Notes: generated from the letters alone by a model not told the origin. Numbered from the stretch's first letter, positions 10,986 through 23,170 are shown. The stretch is 64,000 nt of DNA from Bettongia penicillata ogilbyi (GCA_023548195.1 JAJHZJ010000496.1:9868070-9932069); one strand, 5' to 3'. Made by a program: numbers and translations.

Positions 10986-11125
10986 CAACAAGGCAAGTCA
11001 AGTCAATAAGCATTGATGAAGCACTTGTTATGTTCCAGATGCTATACAAATTACTGGGAATGCAAATAAAAGCAGGAAGAATAACAGTCCTTGACCTCAA
11101 GTAGTCTGAGGGAAAACATCACATA
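10986..11125 (-). mobile_element. L2 LINE 3' end
   Basis: Antisense L2 terminus: AAGTCAATAAGCATTGATGA, AGCACTTGTTATGTTCCAG, TACTGGGAATGCAAATAAAA, AGTCCTTGACCTCAAGTAG. It joins the MIR at 10790 tail to tail. Confidence 0.65.
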
Positions 11126-11139
11126 GAAGGGATCGGAAA

Positions 11140-11400
11140 AGGGAGAGGGAGACTGAAGAGAACCCTCTCCGAGGGCAAGATGGCGGCAGCCCTGAGGAGA
11201 TGAGTCAGGAGTGCAGCTTGTATAGGGATAAAGATATGGCCGGCTTGGACTTTCTCCTTAAAATGGAGGTTCGAGGAGGAACCAGCCAATCAGCATGAAA
11301 GACTCCGATGGGAGTAGTCCCAGGGTGGAATGAGCTTCTAGGGTTAAAAGGTTTCAATGGTGTGATAAAGAAAGTCCTCAAATGGGTCTGGAATGAAATG
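11140..11400 (+). promoter_or_regulatory. Promoter-like GC-richer segment, possibly repeat-derived
   Basis: Contains AAGATGGCGGC (11177-11187), a good YY1-type motif, then AGCCAATCAGC (CCAAT box, near 11284) and TTAAAAGG (weak TATA-like, near 11344) in sensible order on the plus strand. No exon follows. It may be an LTR or the 5' end of an interspersed repeat rather than a host promoter. Confidence 0.3.
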
Positions 11401-12345
11401 ACTAACTCAATTATTCAATAACAATAATCTATCAAGAGTCTATTATGTGCTAAATTGTGCTCAGGATAGACAGACAAACAGATGAGAAGCACTTAGCGTA
11501 CTGCAAAGCATAAATGTCAGCAATCATCATTGTCATCATTATCACGTTGGGTTTGAAGGACCTTTATGCTTTTAGACTATCCCCAAAGTATGGGAGTAAG
11601 TGATTACTTTACATCACACTGTCATAGTGAGAGCTATATTATTGACACTACTTTCTGAACTTTTCCCTCTTTCTTGGGGTCATGAATTTTGTCTGAGTTC
11701 ATGGGAGCCTGATAGTTCAAGACTAAGGGACCCTAACCATTAGAAATTGTTCAGACTAAATACCCTGACTTATCCGGTTAACTTGACCATTTTATGCCAT
11801 CCCACCAGGTGAATACCACTTCAGCCCACTTTGTACTGTTAAGAGGATTGCCTCTTGATTCAAGGACAAAATAATTGTGAGTGCCAGGCAGACTTTAATA
11901 ATCACAGCTAGTCTGCTTTTAACCTCTTGTCCAAAAAAATAATACCTTTGAGTCAGTAAAATCACCTGGACAAAGACATTAACTTTACTGAAGAGAAATG
12001 TGTCACCTACTCTTAAAAGCACTGCCATTCCCAGAAGTGTTCCCCAATTTTCATTCTTCAGGGGATGGGGACATTGGCAAAGGGAGGGTACTATTTAGTT
12101 TCTGAGGGCAGATGAGATTCTATTTCCAATGATATGGAAAATTATAAAGAAGAATATATATATATTAAGTGAGACAATGCTTTGAAAAGGGGATTATGTT
12201 ATAAATTAAGTGGTATTATACCTACTAAATTGAATGAGAGAAAAGTCTAAGAAAGAAAATGTATATATAATATTGATATTGTGTATCTCCTTATATTTTT
12301 CCCACACTGACACTAAAATTTTAGTGTACATTTTAATCCATTTTT
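11401..12345. other. Mostly unassigned, with a weak MIR/L2-like piece
   Basis: 11401-11470 resembles an antisense MIR/L2 end (AGAGTCTATTATGTGCTAAA). The rest, up to the L1 tail, shows no coding signal. There is a short TA run near 12155. Confidence 0.35.
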
Positions 12346-12699
12346 ACACATTTTTATTTAAAGTTTTGTGTTCTAAATTCTATCCCTCTACCTCTGTCCC
12401 CCCTCCCTGTGATGGTAAGCAATAAGATATAGGCTATACATGTGCAATTATGTAAAACATTTCCATCTTAGTCATTTTGTACATACTCAAATAAAGACTG
12501 GAATAAAAGAAGAAAATGGAAAAACAGTGTTTCAATCCCTATTCAATCAAGATCAGTTCTTTCTCTGGAGGAGATTAGTATTCTTCATCATTAGTCCTTC
12601 AGATATTTTCTTTGATCATTATATTAACTGAGAATAGCTAAGCCATTCACATTTCTTCATCAAACAATATTGCTCTTACTGTGTACCATGTTCATCTTG

Positions 12700-15600
12700 T
12701 TCTGTTCACTTTACTATGCATCAGTTCACGTAAGTCCTTCCCCACACTTTGTTATTTCTTGTAACACAATAATATTGTGTTACAATCATATACCACAGCT
12801 GTTTAGCCATTCTCCAACTGATGGGTACCCCTTTGATTTGTAATTCATAGCAAGCATAAAAAGAGCTGACATATATATATACATATATATAATTACATAT
12901 TTATATTATGTATTTTATATTATATAATTATATATATATTTATATTATATCAATATATGTGTACGTATTTACAAATAGGCCCTCATTCCTTTTTGGATGT
13001 CTTTGGGATATAGACCTAGTAAGTGGTATTGTTGGATCAAAGAGTATGCAGTTTTATAGCCCTTTGGGCATAATTCCAAATAGCTTTCCAGAATGGCTGG
13101 ATTAGTTCACAACTCCTCAAAGAGTGAATTAATTAGTGTCCCAGTTTTCCCACATCCCTTCCCTCCAACATTCAACATTTCCCATTTTTTTCATATTAGC
13201 TATTCTGATAGGTATGAGGTGGTATCTCAGAGTTGTTTTAATATGCATTTCTCTGATCAACAGTGATTTAGAGCATTTTTCCCATATGACTACAGATAAC
13301 TGATTTTTTTTGTCTGAAAACTGCCTGTTCATATTCTTTGACCATTTATCAATTAAGGAATGACACTTTTTTAAAAAAAATTTGACTCAGTTCTCTTTAT
13401 ATTTGATAAATAAGGCTTTTATCAGATACATGTGTTACATTTTTTCCGAGATTTCTGCTTTCCTTATAATTTGGGGTGCATTGCTTTTGGATGTGAAATT
13501 TGTTTAATGTTATATGATCAAAATTTTTCTATTTTTCATTTTGTAATCCTCTCTATATCTTCTTTGGAGCTAAGTTTTCCTAATCTTACAGAAAAACTAT
13601 TTCATGCTCTCTTAATTTGCTTATGGTATCACTCTTTATGTGTACAGCATTTACTCATTTTGACCTTATCTTGATGTAGGTGTGAGATGCTGGTCTATAT
13701 CTAGTTTCTGCCATACTGTTTTCCATGTTACCTAGCAGTTTTTGTCAAATAATGAGGTTTTGTTCCAAAAGTTTAGCTCTTTGAGTTTATCATATACTAG
13801 GTTACCATGATCATTTACTACAGTGTAATTTGTAACTAAATTATTGACTGATCCATCACTCAGTTTCTTAATCAGTACCAGATTGTTTTGATAATTACCA
13901 CTTTATAATCCAACATGAGATCTGAAACAGCTAGACAATCTTCTTTTACATTTCTTTTCATTGACTCCTTTGCTGTTCTTGAGATTCTCTTCTTCCAGAT
14001 AAATTTTATTATTTTTCTGTCTCTATAAACTCATTATGATAATTTGATTGGTATGACACTGAAGAAATTGACAAAATTAGGTAGAATTGTTATTTTCATT
14101 GTATTGGTTCAGCCCATCCATGAGCAGTCACTATTTTCCAGTTGTTTAGATCTGATTTATGTGTGTGAAAAGTGTATTACGGTTGTGTTCATATAGTTCT
14201 CAGATTTGTTTTGGCAGGTAGACTCCCAAGTATTTTTTATCCTACAACTTTGCTAAATTTGTTAATATTTTCAAGTACTTTTTAGCTTATACTCTAGTAG
14301 TTTCTACATATAAAACATCATATCATCTTCAAAGGGTGATAGTCTTATTTGCTCATTGCCTATTTTAATTCCTGTAATTTCTTTGTTTTCTGTTATTGCT
14401 ATAGCTAACATTTCTAGTACAATATAAAATAACAAAGGTGATAATGGGCACCTTTGCTTCACCCATGATTGTATTGAGAAGCCATCTAACTTATTCCCAT
14501 TACAGATAATGCTTGCTGATGATTTTAAACAAATATTACTTATCATTTTAAAGGAAAGATGTAATTATCCCTATGCTCTCTAATATTTTTAATAGGAATG
14601 GGTGCTATATTTTGTCAGAGGCTTTTTCTGAATCTATTGAGGTAATCATATTATTTCTGTTGGTTTTGTTATTGATATGGTCAATTATGCTAGCAGTTTT
14701 CCTAATATTGAACCAGCCTATTGAAACAGCTCTACATTCCTGGTATAAATCCCATCTGATCATGTGCTATGTGCTATGTTGCTATAATCTCTTTGCTAGT
14801 ATTTTCTTTAAAATTTTGTATCAATATTCATTAGGGAAATTGGTCTGCAAATTTCTTTCTCTGTTTTGCCTCTTCCTTGAGTATCAGCACCAAATTTATG
14901 TCATAAAAAGAATTTGATAGAACTCCTGCTTCATCTATTTTTCCCAAGAGTTTATATAGTATTGGGATTAATTGTTCTTTAAATGTATGGTAGAATTCAC
15001 TTGTGAATCCATCTAGTCCTGTGTTTTTTTTCCTTATGTAGTTCCTTGATGGCTTGTTTAATTTCTTTGTCTGAGATTGGGTTAAGTATTTTATTTCTTC
15101 TGTTAATCGAGGTAACTGATATTTTTGTAGACATTAATCTATTTTATCTAGATTGTCAAATTTATTGGCATATAACTGGGTAAAATAGCTCCTTTGTCTT
15201 ATTTTCCTCTTTATTGGTGATGAAGTCACTTCTGTGATTTTTGATACTAGTAATTTTTTTTCTTCTTTCCTTTTTTAAATCACATTAACCAATGGTTTGT
15301 TTTATTGGTTTTTCTCCCCATGAAACTAAGCTTCTAGTTTTATTTATTAATCCAGCAGTTTTCTTACTTTGAATTTAATTAATCATTCCTCTAATTTTCA
15401 GGATTTTCAATTTGACATTTAGTAGGGGATTTTTAATTTGTTCTTTTTCTAGTTTCTTTTTTTTTGGTTGCACGCCCAATTCATTAATCTGTGCTTTCTC
15501 TATTTTATTAATGCAAGCAATTATAGATATAAATTTCCCCAAGAACTGCTTTAGCTGCATCTCATAAATTTTAGTATGTTGTCTCAGTATTGCCATTTTC

Positions 15601-16400
15601 CCTAATGAACTTATTCATTGTTCTATGATTTGTTATTTTACTCACTTCTTTTGGATGAGATTATATAATTTCCAATTAATTTTTAATCTCTTTCCATTGT
15701 CCATTATTGAATTTCATTGTGTTTTTCACTGATTTTCATTGTGATTGATTTTCATTGTGTTATGATCTTAAAAGGATTCATTTGCTGCTTCTGCTTTTAT
15801 ACATTTGGTTGTGAGGTTTTGATGCCCTAATATAGGATGAATTTTTGTGTAGGTGCTATGTAATACTACTCAGGGGAAAAAATGTTTCTATTCCCATTGA
15901 ATTTTCTCCAGAGATCTATCATATCTAACTTTTCTAGAATTTTATTCACCTTCTTAACTTCTTTATTTTTTATTTTTTGGTTAGATTCATCTAGTTTTGA
16001 GAGGGGAAAGTTGAGGCTCCCACTAGTATAGTTTTATTATATATTTCCTCCTTTAATTCATTCAACTTATTCAAAAATTTAGTTGTTATACCACTTGGTG
16101 CATATACGTCTAATATTGATATGACTTCATTGTGCATGGTACCTTTCAGCAAGATATAGTTTCCTGCTTTATCTCTTTTAATTATATCTCATTTTGCTTC
16201 TACTTTGTCTAAGATCATGATTGCTACCCTTGCTTTTTTTCTTCAGCTAAAGCATAATAGATTCTGCCCTAGCAACTTACTTTTAGCCTGTGTGTATCTC
16301 TCTGCTTCAAATACATTTCTTGTAAACAACATATTGTAGGATTCTGGTTTTTAATCCATTCTGCTATCCATATTCATTTTATGGGTGAGTTCTTCCCATT
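12700..16400 (-). pseudogene. L1 ORF2 remnant (endonuclease/RT)
   Basis: Decayed ORF2. The endonuclease-side region lies at 15650-16400. The segment at 15375-15596 translates to FLGKFISIIACINKIEKAQI, matching the L1 'FIAISAYIKKQEKSQINNL' region just after the endonuclease. The RT core at 14304-14546 contains QRCPLSPLLFYIVLEMLAIA and an FEDD box in place of the usual F/YADD. The C-terminal region at 13129-13332 contains [20 protein letters not shown] and [13 protein letters not shown], matching the L1 'REMQIKTTMRYHLTPVRM ... CWRGCGEIGT' segment. A TA-rich microsatellite (about 12870-12960) has expanded within the 3' part. Multiple stops and frameshifts make it non-functional. Confidence 0.85.
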
Positions 16401-17010
16401 TACATTTACAGTTATGATAACTAACTCCATTTCCCTTTGTGCTACTTTTCACTTGGTTATCCCCCCTCTCTCTTACCCCTTACCTTTTCCCTCCTTAGAA
16501 GCATTTTACTTCTGATCACTGCCTTCCCCAATATACCCTCCTTTTTATCAGCCACCACCTCCCCTTTTTATTATCCCAATTCATTTTTACTTCATTATTG
16601 GTTAAGATAGATTTGTTAATCCAACTCAGTGTGCATGTTATTCCTTATTTGAGTCAATTTTGATGAGATTAAGATTTAAGCTTTGCCTGTATGTCCAATC
16701 CCATCTTCCAATCTTTTATAATTGCTTTTTTATGCCTCTTTTATGTGGGACAATTTTCCCCCTCCTTCTTTTGGAGCAATTTTCTTCCTCACATCTTGAT
16801 TTTGTTTTTTGGAATATCATCTCATCAAAGTTACCTTATATTCATACCCTCTGTCTGCATATACTCCTTCTAATCGTTCTTATAATAGTAAAATTGTTAA
16901 GAGTTACAATTATCTTGTCATTTAGAAATAAAAACTGTTTAACCTTATTGAATTCCTTACATTTTCTCTTTCTTGTTTTTTTTTTTTTATCTTTTTATGT
17001 TTCCCTTGAG
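16400..17010 (-). other. L1 inter-ORF spacer (unusually long)
   Basis: About 600 bases between the ORF1 and ORF2 remnants, much longer than the short spacer of human L1. Three landmarks are shared in order with the HAL1-like 3' UTRs: AGAAATAAAAACTGTT (16924-16939), CCCTCTGTCTGCAT (16848-16861) and AGTGTGCATGTTATTCC (16628-16644), all read here in reverse complement. Confidence 0.7.
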
Positions 17011-18000
17011 TTTTACATTTTGAGGTCAGTTTTTTTACTCAACTCTGGTCTTTTAATAAAAAATTCTTGGAAGTCCTCTATTTCATTAAATATCTTTCTT
17101 TATCTGAAACCTTATATTCAGTTTTACAGGGCAGGTGATTCTTGGTTATAATACTTACTCAGAAGTGGGGAATCTGTGGCCTTGAAACCACACGTGGCCC
17201 TCAAGGTCAAATGTGGGCCTTGACTGAATCCAAATTTCACAGAACAAATCTCCTTAATAAAAGGATCTAATTCCTTTGTCTTCCAGTACATAATATTCCA
17301 AGCCCTCCACTTCTTTAATATGGAAGCTTCCAACTCCTGTGTAATTCTAACTGTTGCTCTATGATATTTTAGTGTTTCTTTTTGGTTGCTTGCAATACTT
17401 TCTGCTTGATCTGGAATTTGGTTATGATGATCCTGAGAAATTTCATTTTTGTATCTCTTTCTAGTGCTGATTGGTGGATTCTTTAAATTTCTATTTTACC
17501 CTATGATTGTAATATATCAGGGCAATTCTCTTTGATCATTTTTTGAAAGATGTTGTCCAGGATTTTATTCTTTTTGTCATGGCTTTCAGGTAATCCAATA
17601 ATTCTCATATTCTCTTTCCTTGGTCTATTTTCTAGGTCATTTGTTTTTCCAATAAGAAATTTCACATTTTCTTCTCCTTTTCTACTGTTTTAAAATTTTG
17701 TTTTATTGTATCCTGTTGTCTCATAGAGTCATTAGTCTTTGCTTGTTCAATTCTAATTTTTAAGTCATTGTTTTCTTTCGTGAATTTTTGAATTCCCTTT
17801 TCTATTTGGACAATGTTATTTTTTAGAGTTATTTTCTTCAGTAAATTTTTGTACATCTTTTCTCATGCTATTAACTCTTTTTCATGATTCTCCTGCATTG
17901 CTCTCATTTCCCAATTTTCCTTCTACTTCTCTACTTTGCTTTTTTAAAATCCTTTTGAAGCTTTCCAGGAATTTTTTTGGGTCTGAAACCAAATATTCTT
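17010..18000 (-). pseudogene. L1 ORF1 remnant
   Basis: Decayed ORF1. The open stretch at 17662-17856 gives an E/K-rich coiled-coil segment (ENNDLKIRIEQ) matching HAL1 ORF1 'ENSSLKIRMEQ'. The C-terminal part near 17120 reads PRIT-like in reverse (CCAAGAATCACCTGCCCTGT), equivalent to the HAL1 segment at 3118-3137. It is interrupted by a likely DNA transposon fragment at 17160-17275. Confidence 0.75.
17160..17275. mobile_element. Probable hAT-type DNA element fragment in L1 ORF1
   Basis: About 115 bases not present in the homologous HAL1 sequence. It carries GTGGGGAATCTGTGGCC and ACACGTGGCCCTCAAGGTC, like the termini of hAT MITEs with 'ggggaacctgtggcctcgag' ends. Only one half of the expected palindrome is seen and no clean 8-bp duplication was found. 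Confidence 0.45.
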
Positions 18001-18885
18001 TCCTGTAAGGTTACACATAAAAATTTTGACACTATTATCCTCTTCTAAATTTATTCCTTGATCCTTCCTATTACCATAGTAGTCAAGGATTTTTGTTTCT
18101 TTGCTTTTTGCTCATTTTTCCTGCCTTTTTTCTGACTTTTTTCCATGTGAGAGTTTGGCTTTGGTCCTGGACCGTCCCAAGGTGTTGGGTTTTCTTTGCA
18201 CTGGGGTTCTGAATCTTCCTGCTAGCTTTCTCTTGGTCTCAGGGTTTAACTACTTGCTTTCTTAGGAGGTCAGTCTTCCCTTCTGGCTTACACCGGAGAT
18301 GGGACCTCACTGTTGGCTTCCCTTGGGTGTGAGGTCTAGCTACTGGCCTGCTCCAGGGGTGGGACCTTGCTGCTAGGTTGCTATGGTAATAGAATCTTTC
18401 TGATGACTGGCCCTGGAGGAGGGAATTTTGCTGCTGGTTTGCCTCAGGGTTGGAGTTCTGCTGCTGGGTTGCAAGGTTTGCTGGAAGGTCTCAGGGGCAG
18501 GGTCTCACTGTTGGTCAGCCCTTGGAAGGGGCTTCACCACTGGTTAGCAATGGGATTAAGGCCTTGCTGGTGACTTGGGCCAGAGGTGAGGTCAGTGGGG
18601 TGAGGTCTGGCTGTGCTACACAGACTGGTCACTTGCCTAGGGGGCTATTGGCTTACAGGAAGTTGGGGCCTCAATGGTGGATTGCTCCAGGCCTCCTGCT
18701 GTGAGACTGCTTCCTCCTGATACTGCTCTTGGAGCTTGTTCCCCTCCAACCCCAACATTTTGTGCCAGGCTAATAAGTTGCTACCCTGCTCCTAGATCAA
18801 TTCTGAGGTGGTTTTCTAGTTGTTTTAGAGAAGAAATGGAAGGGTTTCAGAGTGTTCCTGCCTCACTCCACCATCTTGGCACCAG
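18001..18885 (-). promoter_or_regulatory. L1 5' UTR/promoter with degenerate tandem units
   Basis: GC-richer than its surroundings. From about 18250 to 18680, units of roughly 29-32 bases recur around a CTGCTGG/CACTGTTGG core (near 18305, 18334, 18366, 18396, 18428, 18460, 18504, 18533, 18563). Ends at a YY1-like motif next to the element's 5' terminus. Confidence 0.6.
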
Positions 18886-18890
18886 AAATC

Positions 18891-19384
18891 TCTTAATATA
18901 CTTTTAAAGCTTCTTAATTCCTGTCATAAGTGATGGATTTTAAGTGAAAATGCTTGGAGTAGCACATTGGATACATAACTTAAAGATGATGATGAAAGTC
19001 CCCGGTTTTATTCAATTAATAAGATACATAATTAGGTATTGATTACTTATGCAAAGCTGGAAGTTAAACTGAGTATATATACAACTTAGTGTATATATAC
19101 CCCTGTCTTACATGATATAAACCTTAAAATATGTGTCTGAAGTACTAGTCAGACATTACCCACCAAGTTCAGCTATATGGGTATTTAATCAAACTTTCTT
19201 TAAATTTCCATCTTAATGTAAATTTAATCAAGTTGGAAAAATACATGAGAATGAGCACAATCTAGCCTTTGAGCTGGGAGGTGGCAGATGGGTAAAGAGA
19301 CCTTATCTCTTCCCTCCACTTCTTCCCACCACAACCTAAAAGAGGTTTCCAGCAGCTTTGGCTGGAATGACAGGGCTGTAAAAG
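18891..19384. other. Unassigned AT-rich sequence
   Basis: No repeat or coding signal that I can support. Contains repeated GTATATATAC motifs near 19072-19100. Confidence 0.4.
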
Positions 19385-19520
19385 ACCTCAGAGACAATCT
19401 GGTACAATCTTCTCATTTTAGAACCTGCAACATAGAAATATTACCTGTGGTTACATGGTAAATTTCTGAGGTGGGATTTGAATGTTGATCTAACTCAAAA
19501 GCCAATGCTCTTTCTAAAAT
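19385..19520 (-). mobile_element. MIR/CORE-SINE, decayed
   Basis: Antisense: AATCTTCTCATTTTAGAACC, GGTTACATGGTAAATTTCTG, GTGGGATTTGAATGTTGATC. Confidence 0.55.
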
Positions 19521-19984
19521 ACAAAGGACTTACCAAGGAACACATGTGTGTATCTCTCATCCCTGAAAGGACCTTTGTTCCAACTTTGGGGAGCATCTTG
19601 CTATCCTCAAACCATCCAAGAGAGCACATAAGAGTTGTAGCCCATAGAGAGTCACAGTATTCATGCTCAGAAAGCAGAAATTTGATCTAAGCTGCTTTTG
19701 AGATTAAGCAGAGCAGGCAACTACTTAGGCACTATGGTTTGGGTGATGCCTAAAAATTCTTCTGACCCCAAATAGCCATCATTATGCTTTAAATTAAAGA
19801 AAGACTCCCTTGAGTCTTAAAAGGTAATTTGGTTATCTGGATCTTCCCCTTCCCCCTTTCCATTCCCTTATCAAAGGTAATGTTGGGAAAGTACAGTAGA
19901 TTAAGTCATTATAAACTAACCCCTTTAGAGAATCACAGAATTTCAGTTTTGACTGGGAGCTCAAGAGCAGAACAGTCCAGCTCA
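19521..19984. other. Unassigned non-coding sequence
   Basis: A 70-codon open frame at 19478-19690 overlaps MIR and is not persuasive. No other signal. Confidence 0.35.
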
Positions 19985-20150
19985 CACACCTGAAGAAGAC
20001 TATCCTTAACGGTCTATGAACTTTTAAAATTAGTTTGATAACTGCATTTCAGTATAATTGGGTTCCTTTGTAATCCTTTGTATTTTATTTTGTGCATTTT
20101 AAAACATTATTCTTGGAAGGGATCCATAGATTTCACCAAAGACACAAAAC
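19985..20150. mobile_element. Ancient DNA-transposon-like repeat, copy a
   Basis: Contains TTGATAACTGCATTTCAGTA, TAATTGGGTTCCTTTGTAAT and GGGATCCATAGATTTCACC, a repeat I recognise from mammalian genomes whose termini resemble hAT elements. A second, more diverged copy is at 52290-52420. Confidence 0.45.
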
Positions 20151-20179
20151 TGATGAAGAATCCTTCATCTGCAACAGAA

Positions 20180-20580
20180 AATCACAGATATAAAACTGAG
20201 AAGGACCTTTGAGGTCATATACTAAAACTCATCCCTGGACAAATCTAACAAGTGAACACAATTAGCCTTCACTTGATGGCCTCTCCCAACTTCTCAAGGT
20301 AGACAATTCCAATTTTGATAACTCGAGTTATTAATTCATTTTTCCTGGTACTAAGCCTAAAGTTGTTTCTTTGCCATTTCCACCCAATGATTCTCGTTCT
20401 ACCTTCTTTGAACAAATAAAACAAATCTAATTTGCTTCTTGTAAAAGCCCCCCAGATATCCAAAAACAGACATCATGCCCTATTTGAGTGTTCTTATCAC
20501 TAGGCTAAATACCTATATTCCTTCAAACCCTATTTATATGACATGACCTCAAGGCCCTTTACTGGCCTGAATGCCCTCTT
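20180..20580 (-). mobile_element. CR1/L3-type LINE fragment
   Basis: Antisense CR1/L3: GAAGGACCTTTGAGGTCATA, TCTCCCAACTTCTCAAGG, GGTACTAAGCCTAAAGTTG, CATTTCCACCCAATGATTC, ACAAATCTAATTTGC. Confidence 0.6.
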
Positions 20581-20774
20581 TTACTTTTATTACAACACTT
20601 TTAGTGTTGAATACATTTTAAGTTGAATTAGTAAGATCTTCTAGGACTAAAACATAGGATTTGTGCCTACGAGAAAGGAATAGGGTCTAAATACTAAGAG
20701 GGAACAGAAGAGTATGAACTAGGGAGGTTAGAGGGCACCAAAGCAAAACAAAAAAGGGATAAACAATTCCTATC

Positions 20775-20880
20775 TTCTCATTTCTTCATCAGTAAAATGG
20801 GAGTGAGGAGAGATATGACAAACTAGATGACCTCTAGATGGTTTCCTTCCAGTTCCAAACCTATGATCCTATGTATCACA
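20775..20880 (+). mobile_element. MIR 3' half
   Basis: TTTCTTCATCAGTAAAATGG, then GATGACCTCTAGATGGTTTC and CTTCCAGTTCC. Confidence 0.65.
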
Positions 20881-21221
20881 CGGATACATTTTTCTTCCTA
20901 GGTCTATCTGTAAGTTTCAATTTGTTGAATTTTCTTTTTGTTTTTCCAATCAGTGGTTGAGGGCATTTCCCCATCTGAGAGTTTCCCAATCTGCTGGATC
21001 CATAGATACAGTCTCTATCCCTTTCTTTCCAATCAATAACATATCTATACCTTCTTTTACACCAGAATTCTTTTTGAATGCACTATGTCCCATTGACTCC
21101 TGATAATGAAGAAATATTTTTTTTAATAAAGCCAATTAAAAAAATGACCATATCTGACAGAAGGACAATTTAGGGCTGCTACCCCACCTACCCACATGGT
21201 ACATGTGCGCAAATGCATGTT

Positions 21222-21272
21222 GCACGCGCACACACACACACATACACGTGCACGCACACGCACATACACACG
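21222..21272. repeat. (CA)n/(CG) microsatellite
   Basis: CA repeats interspersed with CGCAC and ACGTGC steps, unusual for keeping several CpGs. Confidence 0.85.
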
Positions 21273-21404
21273 CATATCCTTTTGTACCAAAATATGGGAG
21301 GTTATAATTTCTCCTTTTTTTCTCCTCTAAGACCAAGATTGGCCCTGGGTCTGCCTCTGGGGTTAACAGCCTTTGAGTGTCATTTTCAATTACATTATAG
21401 CAGA

Positions 21405-21650
21405 TGCGTTTGGTTTTCTTCACTCGGTATCAATTCATAGAAGTTTCATGGTTCCCTGAGCTCTTTATATTCATCATTTTTATTACACAATAATATTCCA
21501 CTCATACACCACAATGCTAATTAAAACATCTTTGACTTATGTTTTACCAATGCCAAGAAAAAATATAAATAAAAAAATAGTAGTGGTGGTCAGCATTAGA
21601 AGTTGTGAAAAAAAAAACAGGCAAACTAATGTACTGTTTTTGGAATGAAT
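21405..21650. mobile_element. Two short L1 ORF2 3' fragments in opposite orientation
   Basis: 21405-21535 reads antisense (TCTTCACTCGGTATCAATTC, TTATTACACAATAATATTCC), matching the ORF2 C-terminal region seen at 12700-12790. 21580-21650 reads sense (GTGGTCAGCATTAGAAG, CAAACTAATGTACTG). Confidence 0.5.
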
Positions 21651-21790
21651 GAAAAAGTATTGATTATGCACTTGTTAAGTGCCAAGCACTGTACTAAGTT
21701 CACAGGGGATATAAATAGAAAAAGTAAGATATCACCTTCTCTTAAGAAACTCATTCTCTAATAAACACAGAGAATGCTTAAAGGTCACTA
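21651..21790 (-). mobile_element. L2 LINE 3' end
   Basis: Antisense: GCACTTGTTAAGTGCCAAGC, ACTGTACTAAGTTCACAGGG, AAGAAACTCATTCTCTAATA. Confidence 0.6.
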
Positions 21791-22950
21791 CAGGGTCAAT
21801 GAAAAGTCCTGGAAGGCCTAAAGGTTTAGCAGAGAGGAAGATGGTAAGGCTCAGGGTTCTATTAGTAGATCAGATGACACCAAGGGTCATCAGAGTCACA
21901 GAAGCAAGGCAGATCATAAGGCCTGGAGAACATTAAAAGACAGTGTCAAGGTAAATTATAAGGTCCAGTGGTCTACTATTGCCAGAAGGAAAGGGCGTAG
22001 TGACTGTCACATGATCCAAGTCACGTAAGAAGTTAAACAAGCCAACCTAATCTAAGACATTAGAGTTACTTGTTCCAGTTTGGTTAGAATATCTAGTATT
22101 TGAAGGGGAACAAATCACCATGGCTAGAGCAAACATGGCAAGTCCATCTCTATCCCCTTTCTTCCCTACATTCAATATCACCCACTCCATAATGACAAAA
22201 AGAATGGTCATCTATCATGCCATCCTTGGTAGTCACTGAATTCACCCCCAACCCCATCAAGCTGTAAGGCCTGGAGTTCAGCTACTTATTTGGATCTGCT
22301 GAAAGGTCACCCCTAATAAGTACAATGCGTATCATTCTGCAGGCACTTGGAATCTTGCCCAGGCCCAGGGAAAAAGATGTATGGTGCAGAACAGAGAGAG
22401 ATAAGGAAATGAAGCATGCAGCTGAGAGATAGCTGCACTGAAGATCACCCATTCCAATCTATCGTCTGTCATTTTTATTTGATTCCAATCTTTAGTTAGA
22501 GCCAATCTTACCCAGTTTACCCTTATATTTCTATTCTTTGGAGTTGGTTAAGACAAGTCACCACTCCCCAATAAGTCATGTCCTTCACTCAGTTCTTTGG
22601 ACCTATGATTACAAACTGTAAAATACTCATTTTGAAAGCCACAGCCTCTCATTCTCCTCTGAAATGCAAGCTCATTGGCCTTAATAATGGAATATACATT
22701 ATGCTTCTCCGACAACTGATCAGAGCAACCAACTGTCTGACCCTAGGACAGATATTATTACCCCCATTCCAAACATCTCGGAAGTCAATTTGATTGCCTA
22801 GAATGACCAATGTCATGCCAGCAAATGGGTCATAATTAGCACAGACATTTTACTCTCTATCACAAAATGTATTTCTTTCTTCTTATGGAAAGATGATTGA
22901 TGGTCTTCATGATACTCAATTTGAATAACATTTACCATTGTGATAATAGA
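21791..22950. other. Unassigned non-coding sequence
   Basis: About 1.1 kb with no repeat family that I recognise and only a 71-codon frame (22578-22793) lacking features. Confidence 0.4.
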
Positions 22951-22954
22951 TATA

Positions 22955-23170
22955 ATTTTATATATGTTTATATATTATATATGTATATATTGTATAAATA
23001 ACTGTAGTACACATACACTCATATGTGTGTATACATATACATACGCTATAGATACATTGATATACCTGGTTTCATATATGTGTGTGGTTTTATATGTATG
23101 CATGTATATACATAGATACATACAGATACATGCAAACACACATACATATATACATACATATACATATATG
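22955..23170. repeat. AT-rich microsatellite (TATA/TATG/TACA)n
   Basis: Low-complexity alternating purine-pyrimidine tract of about 215 bases. Predicted peptides across it are artefacts. Confidence 0.88.

Larger units (their letters stand above)
12346..18890 (-). mobile_element. Near full-length autonomous L1, decayed
   Basis: About 6.5 kb L1 read on the minus strand. The 5' end is at about 18885, where the reverse strand starts with a GCCAAGATGG motif (18871-18880). It continues with a GC-richer 5' UTR (to about 18000), ORF1 remnant (about 17010-18000), long inter-ORF spacer (about 16400-17010), ORF2 remnant (about 12700-16400), and a 3' UTR ending in a plus-strand T-rich stretch at about 12346-12372. 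All major domains are collinear with mammalian L1. Frames are broken throughout. A clear target-site duplication could not be found; TACATTTTAAT near 12325 and TACTTTTAAA near 18900 are only an imperfect candidate. Confidence 0.85.

Noticed and set aside
16660..17151. 163-codon hydrophobic plus frame
   Set aside because: Antisense of the A-rich L1 spacer and ORF1 end; Leu/Phe/Ile composition comes from T-rich sequence.
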